Source: Physcomitrium patens (Eukaryota > Streptophyta > Bryopsida > Funariales > Funariaceae). Taken from it: 64,000 nucleotides of DNA. Shown here in pieces: positions 1 to 12,182 of this stretch; position 1 is the first letter of the stretch; each line of letters starts with the position of its first letter. The notes below the pieces were generated by a model, which was given only the letters and a program-made list of their open reading frames with translations, was not told the origin of the DNA and ran no database searches. The stretch is taken from NCBI RefSeq assembly GCF_000002425.4, contig NC_037265.1, positions 1,834,371 to 1,898,370 of the forward strand, written 5' to 3'. A program made the position numbers and the translations under genes.

Positions 1-5
1 CCTTA

Positions 6-1870
6 TTATTTTTTTAGTTGATAAGTGATACTGAACTCAAATCTTGATAAAGACATGCTCCAATGAGCTTGGAGACAATTCAAAATACGTGCTAATATGA
101 AATACTTGATATTCTTATGATCTGTATATATTGTGATTAGACTTGAAGCACCTACTAAATAATGACGTTCTTGAAAAGAATCTACAATTACAAAAAGTTC
201 TTTATCATGGATTTCATAATTAATCTCAGTCGTTGAAATGTTTTTTGAATGAAAAGCTATTGAATAAAGTTTGTGACAAGGTTGCATTCAAGGCAAAGTC
301 AGATGCATCTGTTTTCATAAAAAATACTTTAGAGAAGCTGATGCCATGCAAGATTGGTGTAGAAGTAAAAGCTTTCTTCAAAGCTTGAAATGATGCTTTT
401 GCTTCTTTATTCGACTTGAGGTTGTCTTTACAAGTTAAGCATGTAAGTAGTGCTGCAACTTAAAAAAATTTCTTGATAAAGATCTGATATTAATTGACAA
501 ATTTAAAAAAGTATTGTACATCTTTTATTATTTTTGGAATCTTTCAATCCTTGATTGTATGAAATTTTTTAAGATCCATCATTAGAATATTATTTAAAAT
601 GATGTATCTTAAGAAGTGAACTTGAGTAATGTGAAATATATACTTTTTCATCTTGGCATAAAATCTTGTATCTCTAAATTTTTGTAATACATGACAAACA
701 TCAACTTCATATTCTTTTATACTCTTAGAGTAGATTAAAATGTTGCCTAAGTAATAGATAATAAAATGATCTAAAATCTCATGAAAAACATTATTCATAA
801 GATGTCAAAAAGCAATTGGTGCATTTATTAGTCCAAAAGGCATGACATTATATTCAAAGTGTCCATACTTTGTTCAAAATACAGTCTTCTATTCATCTCC
901 TTTTTTAATATAGACCAGATTGTATGCTTCTCATAGATGTATTTTTGTATAGGTCTTGGCTTGATTTAATTGATCAAGAAGTCGAGATATCAAAGGTAGA
1001 GGATATCTATTCTTCATGGTAATCTTGTTGAATCCTCCATAATCCACATACATTTGCAATGCTCTATCTTTTTTCTTCATAAATAAGATAAGAGCTCTTA
1101 GAAGAGATTTTGAATGGCATATGAAATTCTTGGCCAAGTTCTCATCAATTTACTTCTTGAGTTCAGTCAACTCATTTTGTGATAAATTATAGATTGAATC
1201 AAATTGTAGCTGAATTCCTTCTTTAAAATTGATTGAGCAATCATATGAACAATGCTTTGAGAGAATATGTGCATTCTTCTTCTCAAAAATATCTTAAAAA
1301 TCTTAATATTGACTTAGAATTTTATTTGAAATCTTTCCATCATTTATAATAGATGTGGTGTAAATAACAAAAGATGATTTTTTTTTTATAGCATGCAAAA
1401 AAGCTTTAGTACCTATAAGTACAAGCTTTGCTATACTAGACTGAAGGCTTTCTACTGGATTAGAAAAAATCAAAAATGATACTAAAATAGAAGTGATACT
1501 AGACTCATGGCTTTTTACTAGATTAGAAAAAATGACTGAAATAGAAGGGGATCTAATTATATTAAAAATTATATGACTATTATAACCATTTATTATTATA
1601 TCTATTGGAAGTATTTCATGAATATCATCTCTAGAAGATAACAAATGACCATCTATAACTTTTATGTGTAAGGATTTAGTTTTTCATATTAACTGTATAT
1701 TATGTCTTTTAATAAATTCTTCATCTAAAAAATAAGTTGAGGCTCTTGAATCTATTAAGGCAGAGGCTTTGTAATTATTAGATCTTAGATATGCATCTAT
1801 TGTAAAATAAAGAGAGAGTTCTGAAGAAAGAATAGGACCTTCATTAAGAATTGTACAAGATTCTAGCTGC
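6..1870 (-). pseudogene. Degenerate pol (protease-RT-RNase H) of left-edge copy
   Basis: Open pieces cover RNase H (6-287; contains YEIHDKELFVIVDSF and YTDHKN), the RT palm and thumb (544-798; YLGN in place of YLDD), the RT N-terminal part (931-1137; KKKDRALQMYVDYGGFNK) and the protease (1303-1644 and above). The same domain order as in the intact copy at 31407-33392 identifies it. The protease region above 1644 still encodes an LLDS-like stretch, but the pieces are separated by stops. Integrase and chromodomain would lie beyond the left window edge. Confidence 0.85.
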
Positions 1871-1889
1871 GCGGTCCCTATTGTAGCTG

Positions 1890-2451
1890 AATAAATTTGT
1901 TTTTTGACATGTTTTTATCTTTGAAAGTAATACTCTTTATTTTATAATTGTGTCATTTCTTTGAATAATATTAAGTAGTGTACTTAGCTTTTCTATATCA
2001 TAAACATAGTCTTTTTAGATGATGATGAGTCTTTTTTTTATTTACTAAGAGGTTTAAAATATACTATATTAATTTGCATGTCTTTTACTTCCAAATATTT
2101 AGATTGAAAAGTTGTCGGTGTCGCCATTAAATTATAATAACGTTGAAGTTTTCTTGTGCCATTTTCAAATCAAAACTCAAAAAGTTGATTATCACATTTT
2201 TTTAGAAAAAATAATTACTTGACTCAATGTCTAAGAATCATTAAATTAAGCATCAATTTTTTTACTTCATATTGTAATCCATAGAAAAATTGACCGATGA
2301 GTGCTACATTATCTCATTTGATATTTATCACTAATTGTTAAAATTGTGAAGCATATAGTGTCACTGACCGATTCTTTTGTCACAAGATATAAATCTTATT
2401 AGTTATAATATGGATTGTATCATGTACTCTATATATAGATCAAAACTTTAC
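1890..2451 (-). pseudogene. Degenerate gag C-terminal part of left-edge copy
   Basis: Minus-strand sequence aligns by eye with the zinc-knuckle and capsid C-terminal part of gag in the other copies, including the conserved stretch that in the young copy reads FEFRSENH. The N-terminal coiled-coil part is missing because the copy stops at about 2451. It carries many stops. The codon that is CGA in copy A just after the zinc knuckle is TGA here. Confidence 0.7.
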
Positions 2452-2510
2452 TATCATGGAGAGAGAGTTTGCCTTCAGAAAACATTGGACTTTTTACTAC
2501 TATTAATTGC
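2452..2510. repeat. Fragment similar to the start of the solo LTR at 16167
   Basis: The stretch 'gagagagtttgcc' followed by a partly matching 40 bases aligns with the first ~55 bases of the solo LTR at 16167-17407. The expected TG start reads TA. Similarity is lost after about 2510, so I cannot place the far end. Confidence 0.4.
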
Positions 2511-2704
2511 TTTATTATCTTATAATTCTAGAACATTCACAACATTCAATATAACATGAATCCTTCGTAGATTTACTTACCCTCGTATCAAGAAATTCCT
2601 TTTTCTTAAACATTTGTAAAATAAAAAATATGAGAGAGCAAAGACTCATTTGAAGAGTCTTTATATCCTTTCTCTAAGATGGTTGCTTTCTTTCCTAACT
2701 CTAC

Positions 2705-2792
2705 TTTCAAATCCTAAATCCTACTTCCGAATCTTAAATCCTAAATCCTAAATCCTACGTCCAAATCCTAAATCCTAAATTTTTCTATTTTA
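2705..2792. repeat. Heptameric telomere-like repeat (AAATCCT)n
   Basis: About nine imperfect copies of a 7-bp unit, AAATCCT. This is one C-to-T transition away from the plant telomere unit CCCTAAA read in the same phase. The array is broken by short interruptions. It may be a decayed interstitial telomere array or a chance LTR-internal repeat. Confidence 0.5.
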
Positions 2793-3654
2793 TTTGAATA
2801 TGTATTTTTCTTTTTAAAAAATAAAAGTTAAGGGTTGAAGATTCTAGAGGATTGATGCCATCTCACTTTAAGCCACCACCAACTTATGGCTTCTTCTTTT
2901 TTAAGAGAAGCTATATACCAATCTATCAAAAATATGAATATATAAAAGGCGTGGGCATCACACATTAAGCTACTATTAAAGAAGATTCCTTATTTCTACC
3001 CATAGATGACAAGTGCCCTTATCATCTAATTTAATCTCCTAATATAAGCATTGTTGGGCCAACCCTTTGGATATCCTCAATAAATTAATTGAGGATTTTT
3101 GGAAAATATTTTTTTTTTAATTTTTTTGTCCCATGTGCCATCATAAGGTTTGAACTTGGAACCTCTTAGGTACTACCTAAGCACCTTAATATCCATCCAC
3201 CTCATAAGTCCAAGTCATCACTTGATATTGAAAGCCTCAATTCTTCTTCCTATAAGCTTACTGCCTAACTTCTTCCCTTTTTTTAAATCTGTATTTTTCA
3301 TAAATCATAACTTATCTTTTTATAAAAAATTTCATACCTATTTATAGACCTACTAAAAATATATCTATAAAATTTTATATTAAATAGATATTCTAAAAAT
3401 TAATTATCCTAAATTATATTTTTTCTTTATATAAACTTATTTTTTAATTTTTAATAACTAAAATATTTATTGCTAACAGAATTCACTCATATATATATAT
3501 ATATATATATATATAATTCTAAATATAATTTTATTAATCTTTATTTTAATTTAATACTTAATTAATTAATTAATTTTTATTTATAATTATTTTTTTAAAT
3601 ATTTTATTTAAATAAGCAAACACAAGTTAAGAATTAATAGATTTCATAGTTAAA
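2793..3654. other. AT-rich intergenic DNA with AT microsatellite
   Basis: No gene is supported. It contains an (AT)n microsatellite at about 3489-3515. A stretch around 3150-3230 has the look of a decayed LTR or SINE-like sequence, but I could not identify it. Confidence 0.5.
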
Positions 3655-3960
3655 TGCTATAAGACCTTTAACACGCATCCAACTTGTACGACACATGTCT
3701 TATTTGCATGGCAAGTTTCTTAGGTCTGCACCATATGTCCAACTTGTATTACAAGTGGTCAACATGTCAACACGTGGCTTCCTTGTTGAACAAGTTTTCA
3801 ACCTATCAATCATTTATAGACATGTATAAAGGTAAAACAATGTCTATGAAGCTTCTAGGATATTTTTCATAAGATATTATCATATTTATCTACTTTGACT
3901 TATTTCTATATATTTTTATTATCTAAATATTTATTATGATAAATATATATGTCAATGACA
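3655..3960 (-). repeat. Partial LTR of the main chromovirus family
   Basis: In minus orientation it begins with TGTCATTGACATATAT at 3960 and matches the U3 part of the family LTRs, including the 'acaagtt' and 'gcttctaggatat' landmarks. It ends at about 3655, before the TATA region, so it is only about half an LTR. No internal part of an element adjoins it. Confidence 0.75.
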
Positions 3961-3999
3961 CTAAGCCTTTTTTTTTTTCTTGTTTTTTGCTTCAACTTT

Positions 4000-5480
4000 T
4001 CTATTTGATTGAAATAAAAGCAATGCTTGAGCTTTTGGATAAGTAGGCCTTTTTTTCTCTAGAGTAGACTCCCTAATTCTTAGTGGTCTCTTTTTATTGG
4101 AGAGCTCCACTACATCTTCTTTAGAAGAATTAATTCTCTACTCTTCTATAATGGCATCTTGGTCCTCAAAATCCTTATTACCACTTAAAAAGGCTTTCGT
4201 GCTAATAGTATCAAGTAACTCATCCTAACTTATTCGCATCCTAATAGTTTTGGCACCTCTAACTAAAGCCTTTTTTGGTAGTTTTGAGATAGCCACCATG
4301 CCTCTCGTTTCTACTTAAATATAATAAGACACAACCTCTCAAACATATAATCTACTTATTCTTCTAATAAAGTCTTCTATAAGCTTTTTTATATATCTTT
4401 TTTTAAATTTGAGCTCAAAAGATTGCTCTGTAGCAATGAGCCTAATTCTACTTTCTTTAAAGAAGACAACTTTATTTTTTAAGTTATTATCATAATTGGA
4501 GCAATCTTTCTTTTCATACTCAAGACTATCACAATACATACACTTCTTAAAAAATCCCTTTGATCCTTGTGATGCATACAAAGAAGTAGCCTTTTGACTC
4601 TTCTTCAACTCACTCATCTTCACTCTTAATTCTTTCATGCCTTTAATCAACTCTTCAAGGGTGTCTTTGGAAAGAGTCTTACATGTCTCTTGGATTGGAA
4701 TAAATGTCACCAGACTTGATGGAGTGATTAGTATCATAGGTGGTAGAGTTTCATGCTTCAAAGTCCTTCCTTTGACATTCATCTGTCGTTACTTAGTCAC
4801 CAATAGCACTGCATCTTCTATTCTCTTTTGATGATTAATTAAATCTCTTTTAGTGGACTTACGAGCTAAGAAGACAAAAAGTATATCTCCTAATGCTTTA
4901 TCTAATACTTACAAGAAGGACTTGATCTTCCTTGTATCCAATGAAAGTCTCATTGAAGAAGAGAATAGAAAGAATTTTTTCTCAAACTTCTTAAGAAATT
5001 TGTTGAAGGCCATAGACCTCTCAAATTTTTATTCAATCTATTCCAAAAATGACCTCTTTGTAATTCAATCCGAATCTTCATCAAAAAAATTATCTCTTAA
5101 CCTCCTTATAAAGTCACTTTAGATCTTTAAATTATCTCTGTGCAAATCCTTCACTTTCTTTCAAATTTCAAGAATGCATGCCAATTCCAAATAACGGATA
5201 TAATAAGATTTTAGGACTTGATCTTCTTCTATTTCTTTGACATATATTTGGAGAAACTTAATAATGTTCTTCTCAACAAATCTTCCATGTTTGTTAATCA
5301 TGCTTTCTAATACCTTACTCACTTTCTTTTTACTTGGTTGTACCTACTGCTATCTTGCCATAAACTTATTCAAAGCTATAGGCAAATAATTTGTACTTGC
5401 TCTCCTAATACCACTCGTACTAGCTCTTCCAAAATCAGGCATTATGTTTAAATATTAAAAATCTCACTTCTCTTTTTAGT
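4000..5480 (-). pseudogene. Gag remnant of a second gypsy-like family
   Basis: Minus-strand coding remnants with a capsid-like part (about 5460-4800, e.g. LKSYYIRYLELACILEI), then an open stretch of 147 codons (4782-4339) holding a zinc-knuckle-like motif CMYCDSLEYEKKDC. Its histidine position is tyrosine (C-X2-C-X4-Y-X4-C). Coding-like sequence continues to about 4000, where a retropepsin would normally follow but none is seen. It differs in sequence from the gag of the main family, so it belongs to another Ty3/gypsy-type lineage. Stops between the pieces show it is dead. Family assignment rests on the knuckle and overall layout only. Confidence 0.6.
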
Positions 5481-5807
5481 TCTTGAATTCTTCTTCATTT
5501 TTTAAGCTTCCATCTTAGCTCCACAATTCTATTGTATTCCACTAGTACTCTCAATTGCTTAAAAGATGCTCTCAATGGAAGCACAAAATTTATGTCAAAA
5601 AAACAAGCCTCCTTAAGAGAACACAGAGTCTTTAATGATAAGTAGATTACAAGGAGAGACAATGTTGATCCAAATGAAATCAAATATAAAAAGTAATCCA
5701 AAGGTTGGATACAATTTAAAGATTAATTTTCTTTCTTATATTAAGATGCTTCCAATCCATAATTCTAATCTCAAATCTAAATCTTATTTCACTAAAATAT
5801 CTATAAT
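5481..5807. other. AT-rich spacer, nothing recognised
   Basis: Short spacer between the second-family gag remnant and the left LTR of copy A. It may be the upstream part of that remnant, but I see no supportable coding sequence. Confidence 0.4.
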
Positions 5808-6364
5808 TATCATTGATATATGCATATAAGTTAATAATTACATGTATAAATAGATAGAAGTAAATAAAAGTAAATAAAAGAAAGTTATTTCTATAATATC
5901 TTCTATGATAGCTTCTTAGAAGTTTCATAGACATTGCTTTGATTTTATAAGTATCTATAATTGATTTTTTGGATTGAAAACATGATCAATAAATTGGCCA
6001 TGTACCACACATGTTCTTAGCTTGAAGACCAAGCTAACTATGTAGCCCATACATAGAAAAACTTGCCTTGTAAGTCAAAGCATGTGTCCTACAAAGACAA
6101 CATATATTAGAGGTCTTATAGAACATCGCCACATAGCTCCTAGGTAGATAGTATATATAGAGGCAAGAGTGAAGCCTTCTTCACTCTTGTCAACTCCTTT
6201 CTTGCTTCTAGTCTAGTTTCAAGGGTCTCTAGTTTTCTTGTCTTTGGGCAATAACCATTTTAGTTTCTTTCTTAATATAAATATTTAATTATTTCTATTT
6301 TTCATCTTTCTTTGAAAAAAATCTCACTTATTTATTTATTTTTATCAAGTTCTTCTCCTTGACA
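5808..6364 (+). repeat. Left LTR of copy A
   Basis: 557 bp. It ends in CTTGACA and is followed by the family's offset primer-binding region with TATTAGAGC. It contains the TATATATAG promoter box and, just after it, the CAAGAGTGAAG/CTTCACTCTTG inverted repeat. Confidence 0.9.
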
Positions 6365-6576
6365 GATTAACAAGAGTATACTTAAAATATTAGAGCTTTG
6401 TCTAATCTTGATTAAGAATGGATTATCCATTTTTTTTGATAAGACGTAAATATATTAGAAGTTACAGAATATCCTCTTCTAAACTAATATTATTCTTAGT
6501 ATTTTTTTTGTTGTCAAGTCTTCTCTTCTATTTGTCTTAAGCAATATTAGACATCTTTTCTTTTCTAAGTGTTATT

Positions 6577-7581
6577 ATGGCAGAACTTACTAAAATGAAG
6601 AGTGCAATAGCACAAATATAAGAACAATTGAGGGAGTTAATATTTGCAATGAATCAACTTAATTTACCACTACAAAGAATAACAAGATTGGCAAGAAGTG
6701 AAGATATAGAAATGATTGGAGCTGCTTCAAAAATTCTACCAAATTATGTCCCCTCTTCTATGGTAGAACATCCTTTTAATAATAGAAAATTAAGAATTAT
6801 CCTACTCAAGAAGTTTGATGGCACCAGATCAAAGTTTAGAAGATTTATCAATCAAATATAACTTGTGGTTGAACTTCAATCCCATAGCTATCCAACTCCA
6901 GGATTACAAGTTAGATTCATTAGTTCGCTTCTTTCAGATTCAGCATTATCATGATTTTCATCTTTTTTTAAACAACAAGATCTAATATTGGATAATCTAA
7001 AGGCTTTTTTGACAGAGTTTTGATGCATGTATGGAGAACATGATGTAATTTGTGTTGCAACCAACAAGATCCATATTTTGCAATAAGACAATCGATCAAT
7101 AATGTTGTATGCTTTATAATTTCGACAACTTGCAACTGATATGAAGTCAGATAATGTTGCACTTATTAGCTAATTTCTCTATGGATTACAATATGAGGTA
7201 AAAAAATTGATGCTCAACTTACGTGATCCTCAAACATTGAATCAAGTAATTGACTTTGCTGTGAAGTATAACAATCATCTTTTTGAATTTCAATCCGAGA
7301 ACCATATAAGTGGACCTCAACGTTATTATAATTCGATGGCAACACCAATATCTCTTCAACACATATATTTGGAAGTAGAGGATATGCAAATTGATGCGGT
7401 ACGTTTCAAACCTCTTACTGAGCAAGAAAAGACTTATTGTCATCTAGAAGGATTGTGCTTATATTATGGAAAATCTAAGCACACTGCTCAACATTGCCCA
7501 AAGAAGCGACATAATCATAAAATGAAAAGTACAGCTATCAAAGAAGATATTATGTTGGCAAATGAGTTTGTCCAACTATAA
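6577..7581 (+). pseudogene. Degenerate gag of copy A
   Basis: ATG at 6577 in the same context as the young copy (ATGGCAGA). The N-terminal helical part, capsid part and zinc-knuckle region (CLYYGKSKHTAQHC) are present, with stops in between; the open pieces are 6628-6861 and 7207-7581. The second knuckle cysteine is tyrosine, as in the other readable copies. The last codons overlap pol, which is in the -1 frame. Confidence 0.85.
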
Positions 7582-7589
7582 TAGAGACC

Positions 7590-10500
7590 GTGCGGTTGGA
7601 ACCTTGTACAATATCTAGTGAAGGTCCTATCTTCTCTTCAAAACCTTCTTCTTGTTTTACGATAAATATTATTTTAAGACCTAAACATCACAAAGCCTCT
7701 GTCTTATTAGATTCAAGAGTCTCAACATGTTTCTTAGATGAAAAATTTACTAAAAGACATAACATACATTTAGTAAAGAAAACTAAACATATTCATATAG
7801 AAGTCATAGATGGTCGTCTGTTGTCTTCAGAAGATGTTATTGATGAAATCCTTCTTATAGAAGTAGCAACTAATGGTCATAGTAGCTTTGTAATATTTAA
7901 TATCATTAGATCTTCTTCTAATCCTATCATCTTACATTTATCAGGGCTAAAAAAATATAACCCTAAAATAGATTGGATTTCTCATAGTCTTGACTTTTTT
8001 GAAAGTATAACTATGAGCGTAGTTAATCAAGTAGAAAGACATAAGTCTAATATAATTAAACTTATATTTCTAGGTACAAGAGCTTTCTTGCATGCCACAA
8101 AAGAAGATCACCTTGTGTCATTTATGTTGCACCTATTTCTACTAGTAGAAAGACTTCAAGTGGCATTTCAAGCCAATATTAAGATTTTGAAGATGTATTT
8201 GAGAAGAAGAATGTGGATACTCTTCCGAAACATTGTCCCTATGACTACTCAATTGATCTTTAAGAAGGAGCACAACCACCATTTGGACCAATTTACAGTT
8301 TATCACAAAATAAGTTGGTTGAACTCAAGGAGTATATTGAAGAGAATCTAGTGAAGAACTTTATACGCCATTCTAAATCTCCAATAAGAGCTTCAATTTT
8401 ATTTTTGAAGAAAAAAGATGGATCATTGTGGATGTGTGTTGATTATTGAGCAATCAATAAAATCACCATCATGAACAGGTACCTGCTATCTTTGATATCT
8501 AGACTCTTTGATGAGTTGAATCAAATTAAGATCTATACAAAAATAGATCTACGGAGAGAATACAATTTGATATGCATCAAAGAAGGAGATGAATGGAAGA
8601 TCACATTTTGAACAAGGTATGGATATTTTGAACACAACGTCATACCTTTTAGACTTATAAATATACTAACAACATTCCAACATCTAATGAATGATATTTT
8701 TTGGGAGTTTTTAGATGATTTTGTTATTTGTTACCTAGACAACATCTTAATCTATTCTAAGAATACAAAAGAATATGACCTTCAGGTTCATCGTGTGTTA
8801 CAAAAACTAAAAGATGTTAGACTATATGCCAAGATAGAAAAGTGTGTATTTTATACTACTCAAGTCGACTTCTTGGGATATATCATTTCAAATGATGGAC
8901 TTATAATGGATCCTAAGAAAGTTCAAGCTATTATGGATTAGAAGATCCTAAAAATAATAAAAAATATCTAATACTTTTTAGAATTTTCTAACTACAATCG
9001 AATCTTCATCAAAGACTTCTTTGGAGTTGCAACTCTACTTACACATTTGACTTGCAAAGACAAACTTCAATGGATTCAAGAAACGAAAGTAGCATTTGAA
9101 GCTTTGAAGGCAATCCTTATTTCTGCACTAATCTTGTATCGTGTCAGATTTTTTAAGCCATTTTTTATGAAAACAGACACATCAAATTTTGCTTTGGGTG
9201 TTATATTGTCTCAAATGGAAAAAAATGATAAACTTCACTCAATAGCTTTTCATTCCAAAAAATTTTGAGCAATTGCGATCAACTAATAGATCTACAATAA
9301 AGAATTTCTTGCAATCATGGATTTGTTTCAAGAATGGCACCATTATCTAGAAAATACTTTTATCCCAATCATCGTATGTATGAATCACAAGAACCTTAAA
9401 TATTTTATATCAACATGTATTTTGATTCATCGCCAAGCTCGTTGGAGTATGTCTTTATTAAGATTTGAATTCAAGATCACATATCGACTAGAAAAACAAT
9501 AAGGTTTGTCAGATGCACTCTTTAGACAATCTTATCTTATACCAAAGGAAGGACATACTACTTTCGATCAACAATCGAAAATTCTCTTGAAGCTAAAGCA
9601 TCTCCATCTTCGAGCAATGAAAACAATACTAACTATTGATTCAACTTTCATTAACTAAGTTCAATCAAGTATGTCTTTTGATCTTCTTATTTGTGATATC
9701 AAGGAAAATCCTTCAAAGTCTCACGGTACTTCTAAGTTTGAATTCGAGTACAATCTATTATATTTTAAGAGATGCCTATATGTTCTAAAAGATGAAGCTC
9801 AATTATGTGTTCTTCAGGCTCATCATGACTTTCTAGTAGTAGGACATTTTGGATACAATAAAACTTTAGAACTAATATTTAGGATATTTGATGGTCCCAA
9901 ATGTAGAAAGTAGTCAAAGATTTTGTACAATCTTGTGATATTTTCTTAAAATCAAAAACTCCTCGTCATCGACTTTATGAGCTTCTTCAACCATTATCTA
10001 TTTGAGAATAACTATAGACTTCTGTTTCTATGGATTTCATTATGGATCTTCTAATCTCACGTACTTATGATTTTATATTTGTAATAGTAGATCATTTTAT
10101 CAAAATGGCTCATTTTATACCATATACAAAATGTATCACATGTGAAGAAATAGCTAAGCTCTTTTTTGACAACATCTATCACTATCATGGATTATCCAAA
10201 GATATTATATCGAATAGGAAAACTCAGTTTGTATCAAGATTTTGGTGGATTCTTTTTAAGAATTTAAAAATAGATATAAAACTATCTTTGATATTTCATC
10301 TTCAAACTGATAGACAAATGGAGCATGTTAATCAAGTATTGGAGCAGTATTTAAGATGTACCATCAACTACCAACAAGATGATTGAAAAACTCATTTGCC
10401 ATTAGCAAAGTTTGCTTATAATAACACGATACATTCTTCTACAAAATAAGCACCTTTTTTTGTCAATTATGATTATCATCCACAATTTGATACTTTTGAC

Positions 10501-11060
10501 TTTTCAAAAGTTGATAATCCTTTGGCAAAAGATTTGACAAATCATTTGTTAGAGCTACATGCAACAATGAAAGTAGAATTAAAAAAAGCTCAAAAATAAC
10601 AAAAGATCAATGCGGATGTCTATCGAAAGGAACAACCACCATTCTACATCGGTGATAAGGTATGGTTACTTCGTTGCAATATGAAGAACACTTCTCTTTG
10701 TAACAAGTTGGACTATCAAAGGCTTCAACCATTTTCTATTTTTATACAAATAAATTTAGTTGTATATTATTTACACCTATCAGAGTCAATGAAAATCCAT
10801 CTAGTATTCCACGTATCTCTTCTTGAACCATATAAGATAGTGGACATTTCAAGAAGAACATAAGCTCCACTTCCTCATATAGAAGTGGATAATAATGAAG
10901 AGTTCAAAGTGGAAGAAGTCTTAGATCAAGGCTGTACCAAAATAAATTAGAATATCTTGTTCATTGGCATGGATATGATATTAGTGAATGCACATGGAAG
11001 CCATCAAAGAATCTTACAAATGCAGCAAAGGCAGTGGAGGCTTTTTATCAATAATATCCA
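7590..11060 (+). pseudogene. Degenerate pol of copy A
   Basis: Protease (LLDSRVSTCFLDEKF; the active-site Gly is Arg), RT (YLDN), RNase H, integrase with HHCC region, integrase catalytic core and a chromodomain end are all recognisable in order. Open pieces include 7590-8351, 8687-8941, 9047-9268, 9317-9502, 9671-9913, 10030-10386 and 10681-10863. The second catalytic Asp of integrase is Asn (ISNRKTQF). One base is missing at about 10928 relative to the young copy, which shifts the frame inside the chromodomain. Confidence 0.88.
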
Positions 11061-11169
11061 TCAAAATCTAAATAAAAATCTTCTTTATAAAAAAAACAAG
11101 ATCTAACTTAGATAACATTCTACTTTCAATCCTTGTTTGTAGCTTCTTTATAGTTATGATGCTAAGGAG

Positions 11170-11592
11170 ATGGAGAACCATCAACTAGTGGATTTGACTC
11201 AAAAATCTTTGTTTACTGACCTGTCGAACAAGGCATTACGATTGTCACAATCTTCAAGATAATGCAATCGAGATGAAAATCCTTAAGAATGACATGTTTT
11301 TCATCGAATAGATAGCAAGATAAAATATATTTGGTATTACGACCTTTGAAGGAACTCTCGATGTTTCGTGATTTTACTAGAGGTAGGAACAACTCCTAAC
11401 GGTATTCCAAAAATTTTATTTGAAGGAAGTTATGAAGGCCTCAACAATGATCAAATAACTGGGTGGTCTTCCCTCCTTGGTATGCAGCACTATCAATAGT
11501 TGAGAGGCCCTATCAATCATCTTCGAAAAAAATAAAGATCAGAATATGTGGCAAATATGATTCGCTGCATCTTAGACTTCCTCAACATGTGA
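11170..11592 (+). pseudogene. ORF3 of copy A (conserved extra ORF, stop-riddled)
   Basis: Exactly 423 nt from the aligned ATG to the aligned TGA, the same length as in the young copy (34990-35412), with no net indel. Several in-frame stops interrupt it (TAA or TGA where the young copy has CGA, CAA or similar codons). The best kept block includes EVGTTPNGIP, FEGSYEGLNNDQITGWSS and LRGPINHLRK. Function unknown. Confidence 0.7.
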
Positions 11593-11633
11593 TCACCACT
11601 CCTCATGGAACTCGTCTCTAGAAGAGGAAATAA

Positions 11634-12180
11634 TGTCACGGACAAATATTTATTGTTATTGTTACCTAGGTAAGATGAATAGGTAGAAGTAGGTAAAAAT
11701 AGATCAATTTCATAATATCTTCTAGAGAAGCTATCTAGAAGCTTTATAGACATTGCTTTGACTTTACATGTGTTTATACTTGATTGATAGGTTAGAAAGT
11801 TGGCCAACAAGTTAACCACTTGCCACATATATTAGTAGCTTGCAAAACAAGCTAACTATGTGGCGCCTACATAAAAAACTTGCCTTGCAAGTTAAGATAT
11901 GTATTATGCAAAGTCAACACATTTTTGGAGGTCCTATAGAATGTTGCCACGTAGTTCTTAGGTAGATAGTATATATAGAGGTAAAAGTGAAGCCTTCTTC
12001 ACTCTTGTCAATTCCTTTCTTGCTTATAATCTAGTTTCAAGGATCTCTAGTTTTCTTATCTTTTGGCAATAGCCATTCTAGTTTCTTTCTTAATATACAT
12101 ATTTAGTTATTTCTATTTTGTCATCTTCTTTTGAAAAAAATCTCACTTTTTTATTTATTTTTATCAAGTTCTTGTCCTTG
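11634..12180 (+). repeat. Right LTR of copy A
   Basis: Begins TGTCACGGAC directly after a purine-rich tract (gaagaggaaataa). The last bases are eroded ('ccttg' then 'ttgatg'). Confidence 0.85.
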
Positions 12181-12182
12181 TT

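Larger units (their letters stand above)
1..2451 (-). mobile_element. Truncated Ty3/gypsy chromovirus copy (left-edge copy)
   Basis: A minus-strand copy of the window's main retrotransposon family, cut by the window edge at its pol end and ended near 2451 by unrelated sequence. Reading down the minus strand there are capsid and zinc-knuckle remnants (about 2450-1890), protease (about 1870-1300), reverse transcriptase (about 1250-540) and RNase H (287-6). Every domain is split by stops and frameshifts. The RT catalytic motif reads YLGN instead of YLDD, so the copy is dead. No LTR is visible for it in the window. The junction at 2451/2452 coincides with the start of a sequence resembling the solo LTR at 16167, so a later insertion probably truncated or interrupted it. 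Confidence 0.9.
5808..12180 (+). mobile_element. Chromovirus copy A, full-length but degenerate
   Basis: Two LTRs of about 550 bp (5808-6364 and 11634-12180) flank gag, pol with chromodomain, and ORF3, all plus strand. The LTR start reads TATCATTGA where others have TGTCACGGA, and the right end is eroded ('ccttg' without the usual 'aca'). A clear target-site duplication could not be fixed. Catalytic residues are lost: protease DSR for DSG, RT YLDN for YLDD, integrase SNRK for SDRG. It keeps CGA codons at two places where the young nested copy has TGA, which helps read the damage there. Confidence 0.93.
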
